A DNA stretch of 64,000 nucleotides from Anaerolineae bacterium UTCFX1 (GTDB lineage Bacteria > Chloroflexota > Anaerolineae > Anaerolineales > Villigracilaceae): positions 248,001 to 312,000 of the forward strand of contig MWTB01000021.1 in assembly GCA_002050275.1 (NCBI GenBank). Reading direction: 5' to 3'. Positions 54,096-62,524 of the stretch are shown here, one piece after another; within the stretch, counting starts at the first letter, position 1; each line of letters begins with the position of its first letter. The position numbers were made by a program, and so were the translations under genes. The notes beneath the pieces were generated by a model. It did no database searches. It was given only the letters and a program-made list of their open reading frames with translations, and was not told the DNA's origin.

Positions 54096-55950
54096 ATTCG
54101 CCAACTAACTCTCTTGTCTTTTTTGTTTGCTTACCGCGCTCTTCAGTGTCAAGCACGCGCTTACGAATACGATAGCTTTGGGGCGTCACTTCCAACAGTT
54201 CATCGTCAGCCAGATATTCGATCGCTTCATCCAGCGACATTTGGCGCGGCGGCGTGAGACGGATCTCCATATCGCCGCGCGAGGCGCGCACGTTTGTAAG
54301 ATGCTTCTTCTTGCACACGTTCACCGAGATGTCGCCGGAGCGCGCGTTCTCTCCAACGACCATACCTTCATAAACATCCACGCCGGGACCGTAGAACAGG
54401 ATGCCGCGTTCTTCCGCCGACTTCAACGCGTACGCGGTGGTCGCGCCCGGCTCCCAAGCGACGAGCGAGCCTGATTGTCGCGTTGCCATGTAGCCCGCCA
54501 TTTCATCATACCCGTGGAAGATCGTATTCATTACGCCAGCGCCGCGCGTAGACGTGAGGAATTGATAGCGGAAGCCAAGCAAACCGCGCGTCGGGGCGAT
54601 ATAGGTTAGGTGCGTCGTACCGTCGCCAGATGGCTGCATTTCCGTCATCTTGCCGCGACGCGAACCAAGCATCTCAACCACCACGCCGACGGTCTCATTG
54701 CTTGTTTCGATATGAACTTCTTCAAACGGTTCAAGTATCGTTCCATCTTCCGCTTTGTGAAAGATCACTTCCGGGCGGGAAATCTGAAATTCATATCCTT
54801 CGCGCCGCATCGTTTCGATCAAAATGCCTAAGTGTAGCTCGCCGCGCCCCGAAACGAGGAAGTTTTCTGCCGAAGAAGTTTCTTCCACGCGCAATGCCAC
54901 GTTCGTGCGCAGCTCTTCAAAAAGGCGTTCGCGCAAATTGCGAGAAGCTCCATATTTTCCCTCGAGGCCCGCGAACGGAGACGTATTCACTCCAAACGTC
55001 ATGCGAACGGTCGGTTCTTCGACCTTGATCGTCGGCAATGCAATCGGGTTCAATGGATCCGCCAGCGTCTCGCCAATAGCGATCCCTTCCAGCCCAGCCA
55101 ACGAAACAATGTCGCCCGCGCCCGCTTCTTCAATTTCAACCTTATTCAATCCTTGGAAGGTGTAGAGATATTTCGCCGATTCGGGCAAATTCTGACCTTC
55201 AGCCGTTAAGCGCGCTAGGCGTTGACCGGCATGGATTTTACCGGCGAAAATGCGCCCGATAGCTGTTACGCCGCGATAATCATCATACCCCAACGATGTG
55301 ACAAGCAATTGAAGCGGCGCGTCTATATCTACTTTCGGCGCGGGCACATAGCGAAGGATAGCCTCAAACAGGGGTTGGAAATCAGGTCCAAGCTCCGGAG
55401 AAATACCCGCTCTTCCCGCCGTCGCTTGCACATAAACGATAGGAAAATCGGCTTGCTCTTCGGTCGCGCCGAGTTCGATAAAAAGATCGAATGTTTCATT
55501 GAGGACGCGATCGGGTTCCGCATCTTTACGATCTACTTTATTGATAACGACGATCGCTTTATGTCCCATTTGGAGCGCCTTCTTGAGAACGAAGCGCGTT
55601 TGCGGCATAGGACCTTCCGCCGCGTCTACAAGGAGGAGGACGCCGTCCACCATGTTCATCACGCGCTCAACCTCGCCGCCGAAATCGGCGTGACCGGGCG
55701 TGTCCACGATGTTAATCTTGATGGGGCTGCCGGTCTTGGGATCGTTCAATGTGATGGCTGTGTTCTTGGCAAGGATGGTGATGCCGCGCTCACGTTCCAG
55801 ATCGTTGGAATCCATAACACGTTCAGCAACCTGCTGATGCTCGCGAAATGTGTGCGATTGACGAAGTAAGCCGTCTACAAGGGTGGTCTTACCATGGTCC
55901 ACGTGGGCGATGATGGCGATATTACGGAGGTCGGTTCGTTCGGTCAACAT
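54094..55950 (-). CDS. typA: TypA/BipA ribosome-binding GTPase
   Basis: 618 residues from the ATG at 55950 ([20 protein letters not shown]); 16 codons upstream are in frame but lack a good site. G1 is [10 protein letters not shown]3 [11 protein letters not shown] and G4 NKVD. EF-G-like domains follow, with the family-specific C-terminal domain to residue 618 ([19 protein letters not shown] and [14 protein letters not shown]). TypA binds the ribosome and helps 50S assembly and growth at low temperature or under stress. Single gene, own terminator. Confidence 0.97.
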   Translation of the reverse strand: MLTERTDLRNIAIIAHVDHGKTTLVDGLLRQSHTFREHQQVAERVMDSNDLERERGITILAKNTAITLNDPKTGSPIKINIVDTPGHADFGGEVERVMNMVDGVLLLVDAAEGPMPQTRFVLKKALQMGHKAIVVINKVDRKDAEPDRVLNETFDLFIELGATEEQADFPIVYVQATAGRAGISPELGPDFQPLFEAILRYVPAPKVDIDAPLQLLVTSLGYDDYRGVTAIGRIFAGKIHAGQRLARLTAEGQNLPESAKYLYTFQGLNKVEIEEAGAGDIVSLAGLEGIAIGETLADPLNPIALPTIKVEEPTVRMTFGVNTSPFAGLEGKYGASRNLRERLFEELRTNVALRVEETSSAENFLVSGRGELHLGILIETMRREGYEFQISRPEVIFHKAEDGTILEPFEEVHIETSNETVGVVVEMLGSRRGKMTEMQPSGDGTTHLTYIAPTRGLLGFRYQFLTSTRGAGVMNTIFHGYDEMAGYMATRQSGSLVAWEPGATTAYALKSAEERGILFYGPGVDVYEGMVVGENARSGDISVNVCKKKHLTNVRASRGDMEIRLTPPRQMSLDEAIEYLADDELLEVTPQSYRIRKRVLDTEERGKQTKKTRELVGE

Positions 55951-56027
55951 AAAAAATCTACTTTCGAGTAAGGATAGAAAATAAGCGATACAGAGCAAGC
56001 GACAAGAATGGAGATTAAAAGTTGGCG

Positions 56028-56064
56028 AAAAAAAAGCCCCAGCCTGTTAAGAAGCGAGGGCTTT
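56028..56064 (-). terminator. terminator of the UbiA-family gene
   Basis: On the minus strand AAAGCCC (56064-56058) pairs with GGGCTTT (56039-56033), which runs on into a total of eight T residues. The loop is long (18 bases), but the U-run is strong. Confidence 0.6.
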
Positions 56065-56151
56065 CAAGAGCCTTTCGGATTCAGGTCGCGCGGGCGCTAT
56101 TGTATCAGAATGTTTGAAATTCGAGCAGGGGATTTTTCCCGCGGCGGGCGC

Positions 56152-57195
56152 TCATTGTTGCCAAAAGCCGGGAACAAAGGTCCTCAGCAACGTATCCGCG
56201 ATCAGCGCCAACACGAAGCAGTTGCTAAAGACGCGGTTATGCACAAAACACACAGTGGAGAACCAGCGGGGCCAGATCGGATAACCCACAGGCGGCTCGC
56301 TGGGACGCGGCTTGGCAAGTCGTTGAATAGCGATCATCGCAGGCTTATACGCAATGAAAACCAACAGCATAACCGGAGTGAAGAAGCGCGCGACAAACAC
56401 GAGATATACAACAACAAAATAAGAGGCGATAATCGCTCCAATGGTAACGTAACGCGCTCTCGTTTCGCCGAGCAGAACGGGCAGGGTTCGAACGCCTTTA
56501 ATCTTATCTTCGTTGCCTTTGTCGGTATGCTTACCGAGGTTAATCGTCATAACATTCAAACCGACGGGAATGCTGGCAAGAACGACCAGCCAATTCCACG
56601 CGCCTGTCAATACGAAAAATACGCCGCCGATCATCAAGGGTCCCCAAATAATGAAAATGGATAACTCGCCGATGCCGATATATTTCAGCGGATAGGTATA
56701 GAACAATAAGATGAACGCCCCCACGCCAAATAACCACGCCACGATAGGCGAGAAATTCGTGACATATAGCGCGTACATGCCAGAGAGCGCTGCCAACAAG
56801 CCGCTGACGGCAAACCAGACCAGATGCGTAGACTCGCCCCAAAATCCTTGCGCAAGCGGATGAACCCCATATTGTGTGCGAAAGTAATTATCTTTATCAA
56901 TGCCGCGGCTGAAATCGGTATAGTCGTTAATGAGATTGTTCGTCCCATGCGCGATGAACAGCCCAAGCGTAAGAATAAACCAGGTCGCAAGGTTGAACGG
57001 AAGGTTATGTGTCCGTGTATATTGCCAAGCCAGCAAGCCGCCGATGAGTCCTGAATAAAGCGTGATGGCGCCAACGGCGGAGCGGGTGGCGATAAACCAT
57101 TTCGAGAGGACATCAAGCGCATCCCACTCCTTCTTATCTTCCATCTTGATCAATTGCGAAAGCGATTTGCGCCACATGGCAAAGGTTGAATTCAT
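56152..57195 (-). CDS. UbiA-family prenyltransferase (MenA-like)
   Basis: 347 residues, about nine membrane helices. The first Mg/pyrophosphate motif is NDYTDFSRGID (90-100), whose spacing is the MenA form and not UbiA's NDxxDxxxD. The second, HTDKGNEDKIKGVRTLPVLLG, contains the second acidic pair and the KGVRTLPVLLG ending of the family. It attaches an isoprenyl chain to an aromatic acceptor, such as 1,4-dihydroxy-2-naphthoate for menaquinone. Substrate is not fixed by sequence. A good AGGAG precedes the ATG. Confidence 0.82.
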   Translation of the reverse strand: MNSTFAMWRKSLSQLIKMEDKKEWDALDVLSKWFIATRSAVGAITLYSGLIGGLLAWQYTRTHNLPFNLATWFILTLGLFIAHGTNNLINDYTDFSRGIDKDNYFRTQYGVHPLAQGFWGESTHLVWFAVSGLLAALSGMYALYVTNFSPIVAWLFGVGAFILLFYTYPLKYIGIGELSIFIIWGPLMIGGVFFVLTGAWNWLVVLASIPVGLNVMTINLGKHTDKGNEDKIKGVRTLPVLLGETRARYVTIGAIIASYFVVVYLVFVARFFTPVMLLVFIAYKPAMIAIQRLAKPRPSEPPVGYPIWPRWFSTVCFVHNRVFSNCFVLALIADTLLRTFVPGFWQQ

Positions 57196-57224
57196 GGCCG
57201 TCTCCTAGGTATAGATATGCGCCC

Positions 57225-57230
57225 ATTATA
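57225..57230 (-). promoter_or_regulatory. -10 hexamer of the UbiA-family gene (TATAAT)
   Basis: TATAAT on the minus strand, with CTTACA 18 bases upstream as a possible -35. The leader would be about 23 bases and contains AGGAG. Confidence 0.55.
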
Positions 57231-57303
57231 TACTTAGCGCCGCATCTATGTAAGATGCACAGCCTTAATCGCGTCTTCTTCTCAAGTCAATAGGAGAAAA
57301 TGT

Positions 57304-57711
57304 ATGAACGAATGGAACGTTAGAAATCAAAAAGTGATTGATGAGTTTCGCGCAAACGGCGGGAAGGTCAGTTGGTTCGGCTCGCTCCTGCTTTTGCACA
57401 CAAAAGGCGCTAAAAGCGGGCAGGAACGCATTAATCCAGTCGTCTATATGCAAGACAACGATCGCTGGCTAATTGTCGCTTCAAAGGGCGGTGCGCCCAC
57501 TCACCCCGATTGGTTCTACAACATCAAGGCGAACCCGCTGGTGACAGTGGAAATCGGGGCGGAGACTCGGCAAGCGCAAGCAACTGTCGCCGACGAACCC
57601 GAGCGGACGCAACTCTATGACAGAATCGCATCCGCTATGCCTAGTTTTGCGGAATATCGCAGTAAGACAGAACGCTCAATCCCTGTAGTGATCTTGACTC
57701 CCGTGAAATAA
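57304..57711 (+). CDS. deazaflavin (F420)-dependent nitroreductase-like protein
   Basis: 135 residues, the usual length for the DDN/FDOR-B family. Start NVRNQKVIDEFRANGGKV, the GAKSGQERINPVVY loop and ASKGGAPTHPDWFYNIKANP match the F420-binding split beta-barrel. Related enzymes use F420H2 to reduce nitro compounds, enones or quinones. F420 use is inferred from family; no F420-biosynthesis gene is in the window. Excellent AGGAG ribosome-binding site and a strong terminator close behind. Confidence 0.85.
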   Translation: MNEWNVRNQKVIDEFRANGGKVSWFGSLLLLHTKGAKSGQERINPVVYMQDNDRWLIVASKGGAPTHPDWFYNIKANPLVTVEIGAETRQAQATVADEPERTQLYDRIASAMPSFAEYRSKTERSIPVVILTPVK

Positions 57712-57720
57712 AACACTTTA

Positions 57721-57759
57721 ACAAAAGGCGGCTTCGAATATGTCGAAGCCGCCTTTTGT
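57721..57759. terminator. bidirectional terminator, nitroreductase-like / DUF302 genes
   Basis: ACAAAAGGCGGCTTCGA (57721-57737) and TCGAAGCCGCCTTTTGT (57743-57759) make a perfect 17-bp stem with a 5-base loop, between convergent genes. Confidence 0.88.
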
Positions 57760-57766
57760 TTCCACG

Positions 57767-58156
57767 CTACAATGCGGCTATAACTCGTCGTAATTTTGCT
57801 TGCACCTCTTCGGCAATCGCGCTTAAATTGGGGTTTCCAACTCGCGACATTGCTATCAGCGGGTCTACCGCCGCCACATCCGTTTTGCCGTCTCCCACAT
57901 CTTGCACAATAACGTTGCACGGCAAGTACACGCCGATATGCTCTTCAGCCGTCAGCGCCTTATGCGCAAACTGCGGATTGCACGCGCCAAGGATGCGATA
58001 GCGACGAAAATCCACGTCCAATTTTTTCTTTAACGTAGCGGCAACGTCGATCTCCGTTAACACGCCGAAGCCCTCCTTCTTCAGTTCATCCGTCACGCGC
58101 GCAATCGCCTCTTCAAAAGGCAACGTCAGCGTTTTACTGAGATAGTATTCTGTCAT
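57767..58156 (-). CDS. DUF302 domain protein
   Basis: 129 residues. It has the DUF302 pattern: LTLPFEEAIARVTDELKKEGFGVLTEIDVAATLKK-like start, YRILGACNPQFAHKAL with a single Cys, and LLPCNVIV-like VYLPCNVIVQD. The cysteine in GACNP and its place at the fold's edge are conserved in the family, which is sometimes linked to redox or metal functions. Role unknown. A strong GGAGG precedes the ATG, suggesting good expression. Confidence 0.9.
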   Translation of the reverse strand: MTEYYLSKTLTLPFEEAIARVTDELKKEGFGVLTEIDVAATLKKKLDVDFRRYRILGACNPQFAHKALTAEEHIGVYLPCNVIVQDVGDGKTDVAAVDPLIAMSRVGNPNLSAIAEEVQAKLRRVIAAL

Positions 58157-58225
58157 TTTATACCTCCGTCAAAATAGTATTATTTCCAAGCTCTTTCCCC
58201 TTCCACCATCCCACCAACTCACTCA

Positions 58226-58245
58226 TCCCGCTCGCTGCGCTCGGG
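58226..58245. repeat. short palindromic repeat between DUF302 and helicase genes
   Basis: CCCGCTCGCTGCGCTCGGGG is an imperfect palindrome of the dispersed GC-rich kind, in the 126-base gap ahead of the DUF302 gene and just after the helicase stop. It might help end the helicase transcript. Confidence 0.5.
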
Positions 58246-58282
58246 GACGATGACGCCAAGGACAACTTTAATTTGCACGATC

Positions 58283-60568
58283 TCATTCTGTATTTTCCCA
58301 ATATCCCATGAGTTCCGCCATTGGCAAACTTGGCGTCGCGTCGCCCTGCCTGCCTGAATTCCAAGTAATGATCAACTCACGCTTCGCGCGCGTGATGCCC
58401 ACGTAGAACAGTCGCAGGCGTTCCTTCACATAATCCAACCGCGAGCGCATCGTCGCCGCGCCTTCCTCGTACCAGTCATATTCGCTTTTTGATTCTAATG
58501 CTGTTAATTGCGCCAACGCCTCCGCCGACAAGTCCAGCCCGCTCCGCACGAACCACTTCTCCGAAATAAAACGGTCATTCGGCATGTTCGATGGGAAGTC
58601 ATAATTATTGACCGACATCAAATAGACGCGGTCCCACTCCAGTCCCTTCGCCTTGTGCATCGTCGTCACCACCACCCGTCCGCGATGGCGTTCGGGGTCA
58701 AAGCCCGAATCGTCCGACGAGAAGCCAATGAAGCGCCGTTCGTTCTTCGCGATCACCGCCAGTTCCGCCGTCAACTCAGGCAGACGCCAATCCGCGTGAT
58801 CGTCCGCCGCGCTGCGCAACACCAACGCGAGTTTATGCGCCAGCGCCAGATCATGCGCCTCGATGAACACATCCTGCGCCAGCGTCAACACCAACTGATC
58901 AATCGGAAGCGTCACCGCGCGCAACCATCTCTGGATGACGACTCGGAACGCGCTCAACTCCTCGACGACTTGCCCAGCCTCATTCCCACCGACAGCTGAT
59001 CGCCAGTCGTCGGCATTTTGTGGCGCGATGAAGTTTTCCACATCAACGATCTTGCGCAGAAGAACAGTCACATAGTTGAGTAGTTGAGTAGTTGATAAGT
59101 CTCCCTTCTCGAATCCACTACTTTCCACTTCTCCACTTTCTACTCCTCTACTCTCTACTCTCTGCTCTCTCCAATCCCTCCTCCACACCTCATACGCCTT
59201 CGACAACTTCCGCGCCGAACTTGGATCCGCCAGATACCCCAACAAATAACTCAACGACCCCGCCGCCGCGCGCGTTTCGGATGTGCTTCGCAAAAGTTCA
59301 ACAACTTCAATATTGTTCTTACGAAGTTCTTCAACAACCTTCGTTGCATGTTCATTGATACTAGAAAGAACCGCAACTGTCGAATCTGGGTTTTCTGGCA
59401 ACCATTTCTTAATTGATTTGACAACAGCCGCTATCTCTTCATCTCCTGTATATTTCTTTTTACTAAAAACTACTCCCTTTGGATTGTCTTCAGGGTTTTG
59501 CTGATCGCCTTCCGAGACGACTTTAATGTATGGCGGCGCAACAAGAGCGTCCCGCACTTCGACTACAGGATGGCTACTCATCACCCATTCAACCAAATGA
59601 TTGGCAAGGTTAATTATAGATGGTTGAGAACGTCCAGATTCAGGTAAATCACTCTTCTGCTCAACAGTCGCAATAAAATCCAAAAGATGTTTTGGCGAGG
59701 CGGTAGTAAATGTTTCGAATATCGCCTGATTAGGATCTCCGACTCTCACCCAATTTCCATTTTCTCCAGTCAAGGTTTCTAAAACCTGTTGTTGGATTTT
59801 GCTTGAATCTTGCGCCTCATCTTCTAGAACATATGGATAACGATAATGCAATCGCTCACAAAATTCCAGATCGTTTTCAAGAATATCAAGAGAATATTTC
59901 ACAAGGTCATCAAAATCAACCACGCTCCGGTACGCAAGAGCGCGTTGATATGTATAGTAAATGTCAGATCCCATCTGAGCCAACGGTAACTGTCCAGGTT
60001 GAGCGTCGAGTCTCGATCTAATAAATTCCGGCGTTAGGCGTTTGTCTTTTGCGGTTCGAATAAAAGCCTTTGCCACATTGCTTGCTATTTGTGGAAATTT
60101 ATCTCTCCGAATCCAATCCCTTTTGTCAGGAGCAATCTCATCACTTATATACGAATCAACAACTTCGATGTTGGATTCAAGCCATGCGCGAGTTGCATCA
60201 TCAATAATGCGCTGACTTTCCGAATCATCAACAATTCCAAAACGCTCCTCAAGCCCCACGCGCGCGGGCTTCTCGCGGACAATGTCATGCGCCAGCCCAT
60301 GCAGTGTGCGGACGCGATATTTGTATAGCGCCAGAAGCGGGTTGTCAAAGAAGCGTTTGATGCGCGCTTCGAAATTATCCACCGCCGAGTTGACGAGCGT
60401 GACGATGAGCACTTCCTGATCGTCTTGCAACACTCCGCTTTGAATGATCTGCGCCGCCAACGCGGAGAGGATGTATGTCTTCCCCGCGCCAGGGACGGCG
60501 GCAATGCCAAGCCGCCCGCCATCGTAGCGGAGGATGTTTTGTTGGGAGGGACGAGGGGTGAAGTTCAT
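58283..60568 (-). CDS. UvrD/PcrA-like superfamily 1 DNA helicase
   Basis: 761 residues with all helicase motifs intact: I AAVPGAGKT, Ib TLHGLAHD, II LEDEAQDSS, III RVGDPNQAIF, V VTTMHKAKGLEWDRV and VI FYVGITRAKRELI. No C-terminal nuclease or RecB domain is present; the protein stops 35 residues after motif VI. Domain 2B carries an odd low-complexity insert (about REQRVESRGVESGEVESSG), made by a polypurine repeat at 59073-59172. Together with the second, degenerate helicase upstream it resembles the two-subunit AddA/AddB layout. Repair or recombination role likely. Confidence 0.9.
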   Translation of the reverse strand: MNFTPRPSQQNILRYDGGRLGIAAVPGAGKTYILSALAAQIIQSGVLQDDQEVLIVTLVNSAVDNFEARIKRFFDNPLLALYKYRVRTLHGLAHDIVREKPARVGLEERFGIVDDSESQRIIDDATRAWLESNIEVVDSYISDEIAPDKRDWIRRDKFPQIASNVAKAFIRTAKDKRLTPEFIRSRLDAQPGQLPLAQMGSDIYYTYQRALAYRSVVDFDDLVKYSLDILENDLEFCERLHYRYPYVLEDEAQDSSKIQQQVLETLTGENGNWVRVGDPNQAIFETFTTASPKHLLDFIATVEQKSDLPESGRSQPSIINLANHLVEWVMSSHPVVEVRDALVAPPYIKVVSEGDQQNPEDNPKGVVFSKKKYTGDEEIAAVVKSIKKWLPENPDSTVAVLSSINEHATKVVEELRKNNIEVVELLRSTSETRAAAGSLSYLLGYLADPSSARKLSKAYEVWRRDWREQRVESRGVESGEVESSGFEKGDLSTTQLLNYVTVLLRKIVDVENFIAPQNADDWRSAVGGNEAGQVVEELSAFRVVIQRWLRAVTLPIDQLVLTLAQDVFIEAHDLALAHKLALVLRSAADDHADWRLPELTAELAVIAKNERRFIGFSSDDSGFDPERHRGRVVVTTMHKAKGLEWDRVYLMSVNNYDFPSNMPNDRFISEKWFVRSGLDLSAEALAQLTALESKSEYDWYEEGAATMRSRLDYVKERLRLFYVGITRAKRELIITWNSGRQGDATPSLPMAELMGYWENTE
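59073..59172. repeat. in-frame polypurine/AGTTGAGT repeat insertion in the UvrD-like gene
   Basis: About 100 bp. On the plus strand (AGTTGAGT)n with GTTGATAA at 59074-59098 is followed by an almost pure pyrimidine run of CTACT/CTCTC units at 59117-59170. Frame is kept. A mirror-like polypurine tract of this length could adopt triplex DNA. Confidence 0.7.
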
Positions 60569-60569
60569 T

Positions 60570-60700
60570 TCTATTAACCGCGAAGCTCACTAAAATCGCT
60601 AAGATTCTTTTATTGAACCGCTAAGACCGCAAGGGTCGCTAAGTTTTTTGTTTGGTTTTCTTGGCGTACTTCGCATGCTTGGCGGTAAAAAATTGCTCGC
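60570..60700. repeat. diverged copies of the AACCGC...GCGGTT repeat
   Basis: AACCGCGAAGCTCACTAAAATCGC, AACCGCTAAGACCGCAAGGGTCGC and CTTGGCGTACTTCGCATGCTTGGCGG are variants of the units arrayed at 61144-61510, on the other side of the GxxExxY gene. Confidence 0.6.
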
Positions 60701-61122
60701 TAAGGTCTTTTGATAAAACCTGCACGGGCAGGAGGTTCATCGAGACCGTTTACGACTCTTTGGATGCCGTTCTTGATCAACTTTACATTCCAGTTTATCA
60801 GAAAGCCGAGTTTGATATTCTTGAGTTTCATGTAAGTGAGGAGTTGCGCCATGTGAATTGGATGCACTTCGTCTACGGCTTTGTTTTCCACAATAACCAG
60901 ATCGTCTACCAATTCGTCTATCCGATAGCCTTTGTCGAATTGTTGGCCATCATAATCAATTGGCAAAATCAATTCTGCTTGTACAATTCTTCCGCGTTTC
61001 CGAAGTTCGTACACGTGACATTCCTGATAGGCAGACTCAAGCAAACCTGGACCAAACTGCTTGTGAATTTGATAAGCGGCATCAACGATATCTTTCCCAA
61101 TCGCTTCAATATCTGCGCTCAT
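60700..61122 (-). CDS. GxxExxY protein (PD-(D/E)XK nuclease-like)
   Basis: 140 residues. The eponymous motif is GPGLLESAYQECHVYEL (G-L-L-E-S-A-Y). The nuclease-like core is then YRIDELVDDLVIVENKAVDE, giving an Asp and E-x-K in PD-(D/E)XK spacing, then HIAQLLTY-like HMAQLLTYMKL and LGFLINWNV. The fold suggests Mg-dependent nuclease activity, but this family has no assigned role. The C-terminal tail (PPARAGFIKRP) is variable. AAAGGAG precedes the start. It is flanked by palindromic repeats on both sides and lies between two helicase genes. Confidence 0.85.
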   Translation of the reverse strand: MSADIEAIGKDIVDAAYQIHKQFGPGLLESAYQECHVYELRKRGRIVQAELILPIDYDGQQFDKGYRIDELVDDLVIVENKAVDEVHPIHMAQLLTYMKLKNIKLGFLINWNVKLIKNGIQRVVNGLDEPPARAGFIKRP

Positions 61123-61143
61123 CTTAAACTCCTTTGATTTTTT

Positions 61144-61510
61144 TCTTGGCGTTCTTCGCGCCCTTAGCGGTTAATCATTTTTTGAACCGCAAAGCACGCT
61201 AAGATCGCGAGGATTTAAAATGTTTTTCTTGGCGTTCTTCGCGCCCTTAGCGGTTAATCATTTTTTGAACCGCAAAGCACGCTAAGATCGCGAAGATTTA
61301 AAATGTTTTTCTTGGCGTTCTTCGCGCTCTTAGCGGTTAATTCCTTTTCTCACCGCGAAGCTCGCTAAGGTCGCTAAGGTTTAAAAGTTTTTTCTTGGCG
61401 TTCTTCGCGCTCTTAGCGGTTAATTCCTTTTCTCACCGCGAAGCTCGCTAAGATCGCGAAGATTTAAAATGTTTTTCTTGGCGTTCTTCGCGCTCTTAGC
61501 GGTTAATTTC
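61144..61510. repeat. five-copy 83-bp array of palindromic units
   Basis: The marker CTTGGCGTTCTTCGCG begins at 61144, 61228, 61311, 61394 and 61477 (spacing 84, 83, 83, 83). Each unit pairs CTTGGCGTTCTTCGCGCCCT with an AACCGCAAAGCACGCTAAG half further along, so the units are themselves imperfect hairpins. No unique spacers, so it is not CRISPR. It fills the 388-base gap between the GxxExxY gene and the lipoprotein gene. Confidence 0.9.
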
Positions 61511-62524
61511 TTATTTCACCTCTCCCGAATCCTCATCCACCATCATCCCAGACGTATCCACCGCTTCGAAATCATTCCCCGTCAGCACATCCAACAAATG
61601 AAGCATATCATTATCCCAGCGTTCATCGGGCGCGCCACTGACGTACCAATTCGAGCCGTTATCCGCCAACACAATTCCGTACGTTTTGAACGCCTGCAAC
61701 AAAATCTGCATCTCAGGCGGGAAACCTGAAATATCGTAATCCGCTTTCAAGCGAAACCGCGCGCCCATCGGCGGGACTCCATTTTGCGGATCGGATGTCT
61801 GATGCCGCGCGGGCCAGATATATCCCGCCGTGTCTTCAACAGTAAATCGCAACGCGTGATTTATTTCGTCCAAAGCAATTTCATCGTACCGCACAAGCCC
61901 GGGCAAAATCGGCAGTCCTGCCGCATCAGCCGATGTCCACGTGTCGGGACGCAGAGCGTTCGAATTCAAATCCCAGATCACGCCCGAGCCGCCGCCCCAC
62001 ACGCCGCCATCGAAACTCATATCGTATGTTTCGTATAACTTGCAAGTCTCCGTGTCCACGACCAAAATATGATGATCGCTCCCCCATTCACGATTCGGAT
62101 TCTCCGGGATGGGATACGGTCCCGCATCAGACTCATCGGGATAATAAAACTCCGGTTCATACGCAGGGACAGTTGATCCAGCCACGACGTTAAATGGAAT
62201 CCCGATCGGACCACCGTCCCATTCACCTGAACCGAAGTCCATATGAAAGCCTTCATTGCGTCCGATGCTGTCGATCCACGCATCAGATTGAGGGTGGATG
62301 GGAAGCGAGTCTACACGCGCGTTCCAAAAGTTATTCGCAGGGAACATCGGACAGTTTGCGAGAGTCGGTCCGCCCGTTGGAGGAGGAGGCGTGGAAGTTG
62401 AATCCAATGGAGGGGTGATCGCAGTCGCGCTTGGCTCCACAGGAGGAACAACCGTCGGAGCTCCGGTTGCAGTACAAGCCAATAAAAGAATCGAAATTAT
62501 TGCAAGCAAATGTTTTTTGTTCAT
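61511..62524 (-). CDS. secreted lipoprotein of a conserved family of unknown function
   Basis: 337 residues. Lipobox LLAC (Cys17) and a Pro/Thr linker (about 20-55) precede a single conserved domain: CPMFPANNFWNARVDSLPIH, DRHVLVVD-like DHHILVVDTETCKLYETYD, SNALRPDTWTSADAAGLPIL and HALRFTVEDT, ending YGIVLADNGSNWYVSG and WDNDMLHLL. I have seen this pattern in secreted proteins of several phyla but know no function. Adjacent His-His and Asp residues could bind metal. It starts next to the stop of the upstream helicase gene, so it is co-transcribed. Confidence 0.75.
   Translation of the reverse strand: MNKKHLLAIISILLLACTATGAPTVVPPVEPSATAITPPLDSTSTPPPPTGGPTLANCPMFPANNFWNARVDSLPIHPQSDAWIDSIGRNEGFHMDFGSGEWDGGPIGIPFNVVAGSTVPAYEPEFYYPDESDAGPYPIPENPNREWGSDHHILVVDTETCKLYETYDMSFDGGVWGGGSGVIWDLNSNALRPDTWTSADAAGLPILPGLVRYDEIALDEINHALRFTVEDTAGYIWPARHQTSDPQNGVPPMGARFRLKADYDISGFPPEMQILLQAFKTYGIVLADNGSNWYVSGAPDERWDNDMLHLLDVLTGNDFEAVDTSGMMVDEDSGEVK

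Noticed and set aside
55222..55869. Open frame of 215 residues on the plus strand
   Set aside because: Antisense to typA and without any domain features.
56008..56664. Plus-strand frame of 218 residues
   Set aside because: Mostly antisense to the UbiA-family gene, whose aspartate motifs are intact; the rest lies in its terminator region.
61144..61510. Possible CRISPR array
   Set aside because: Period of 83 bases, whole unit repeated with no unique spacers, and no cas genes nearby.
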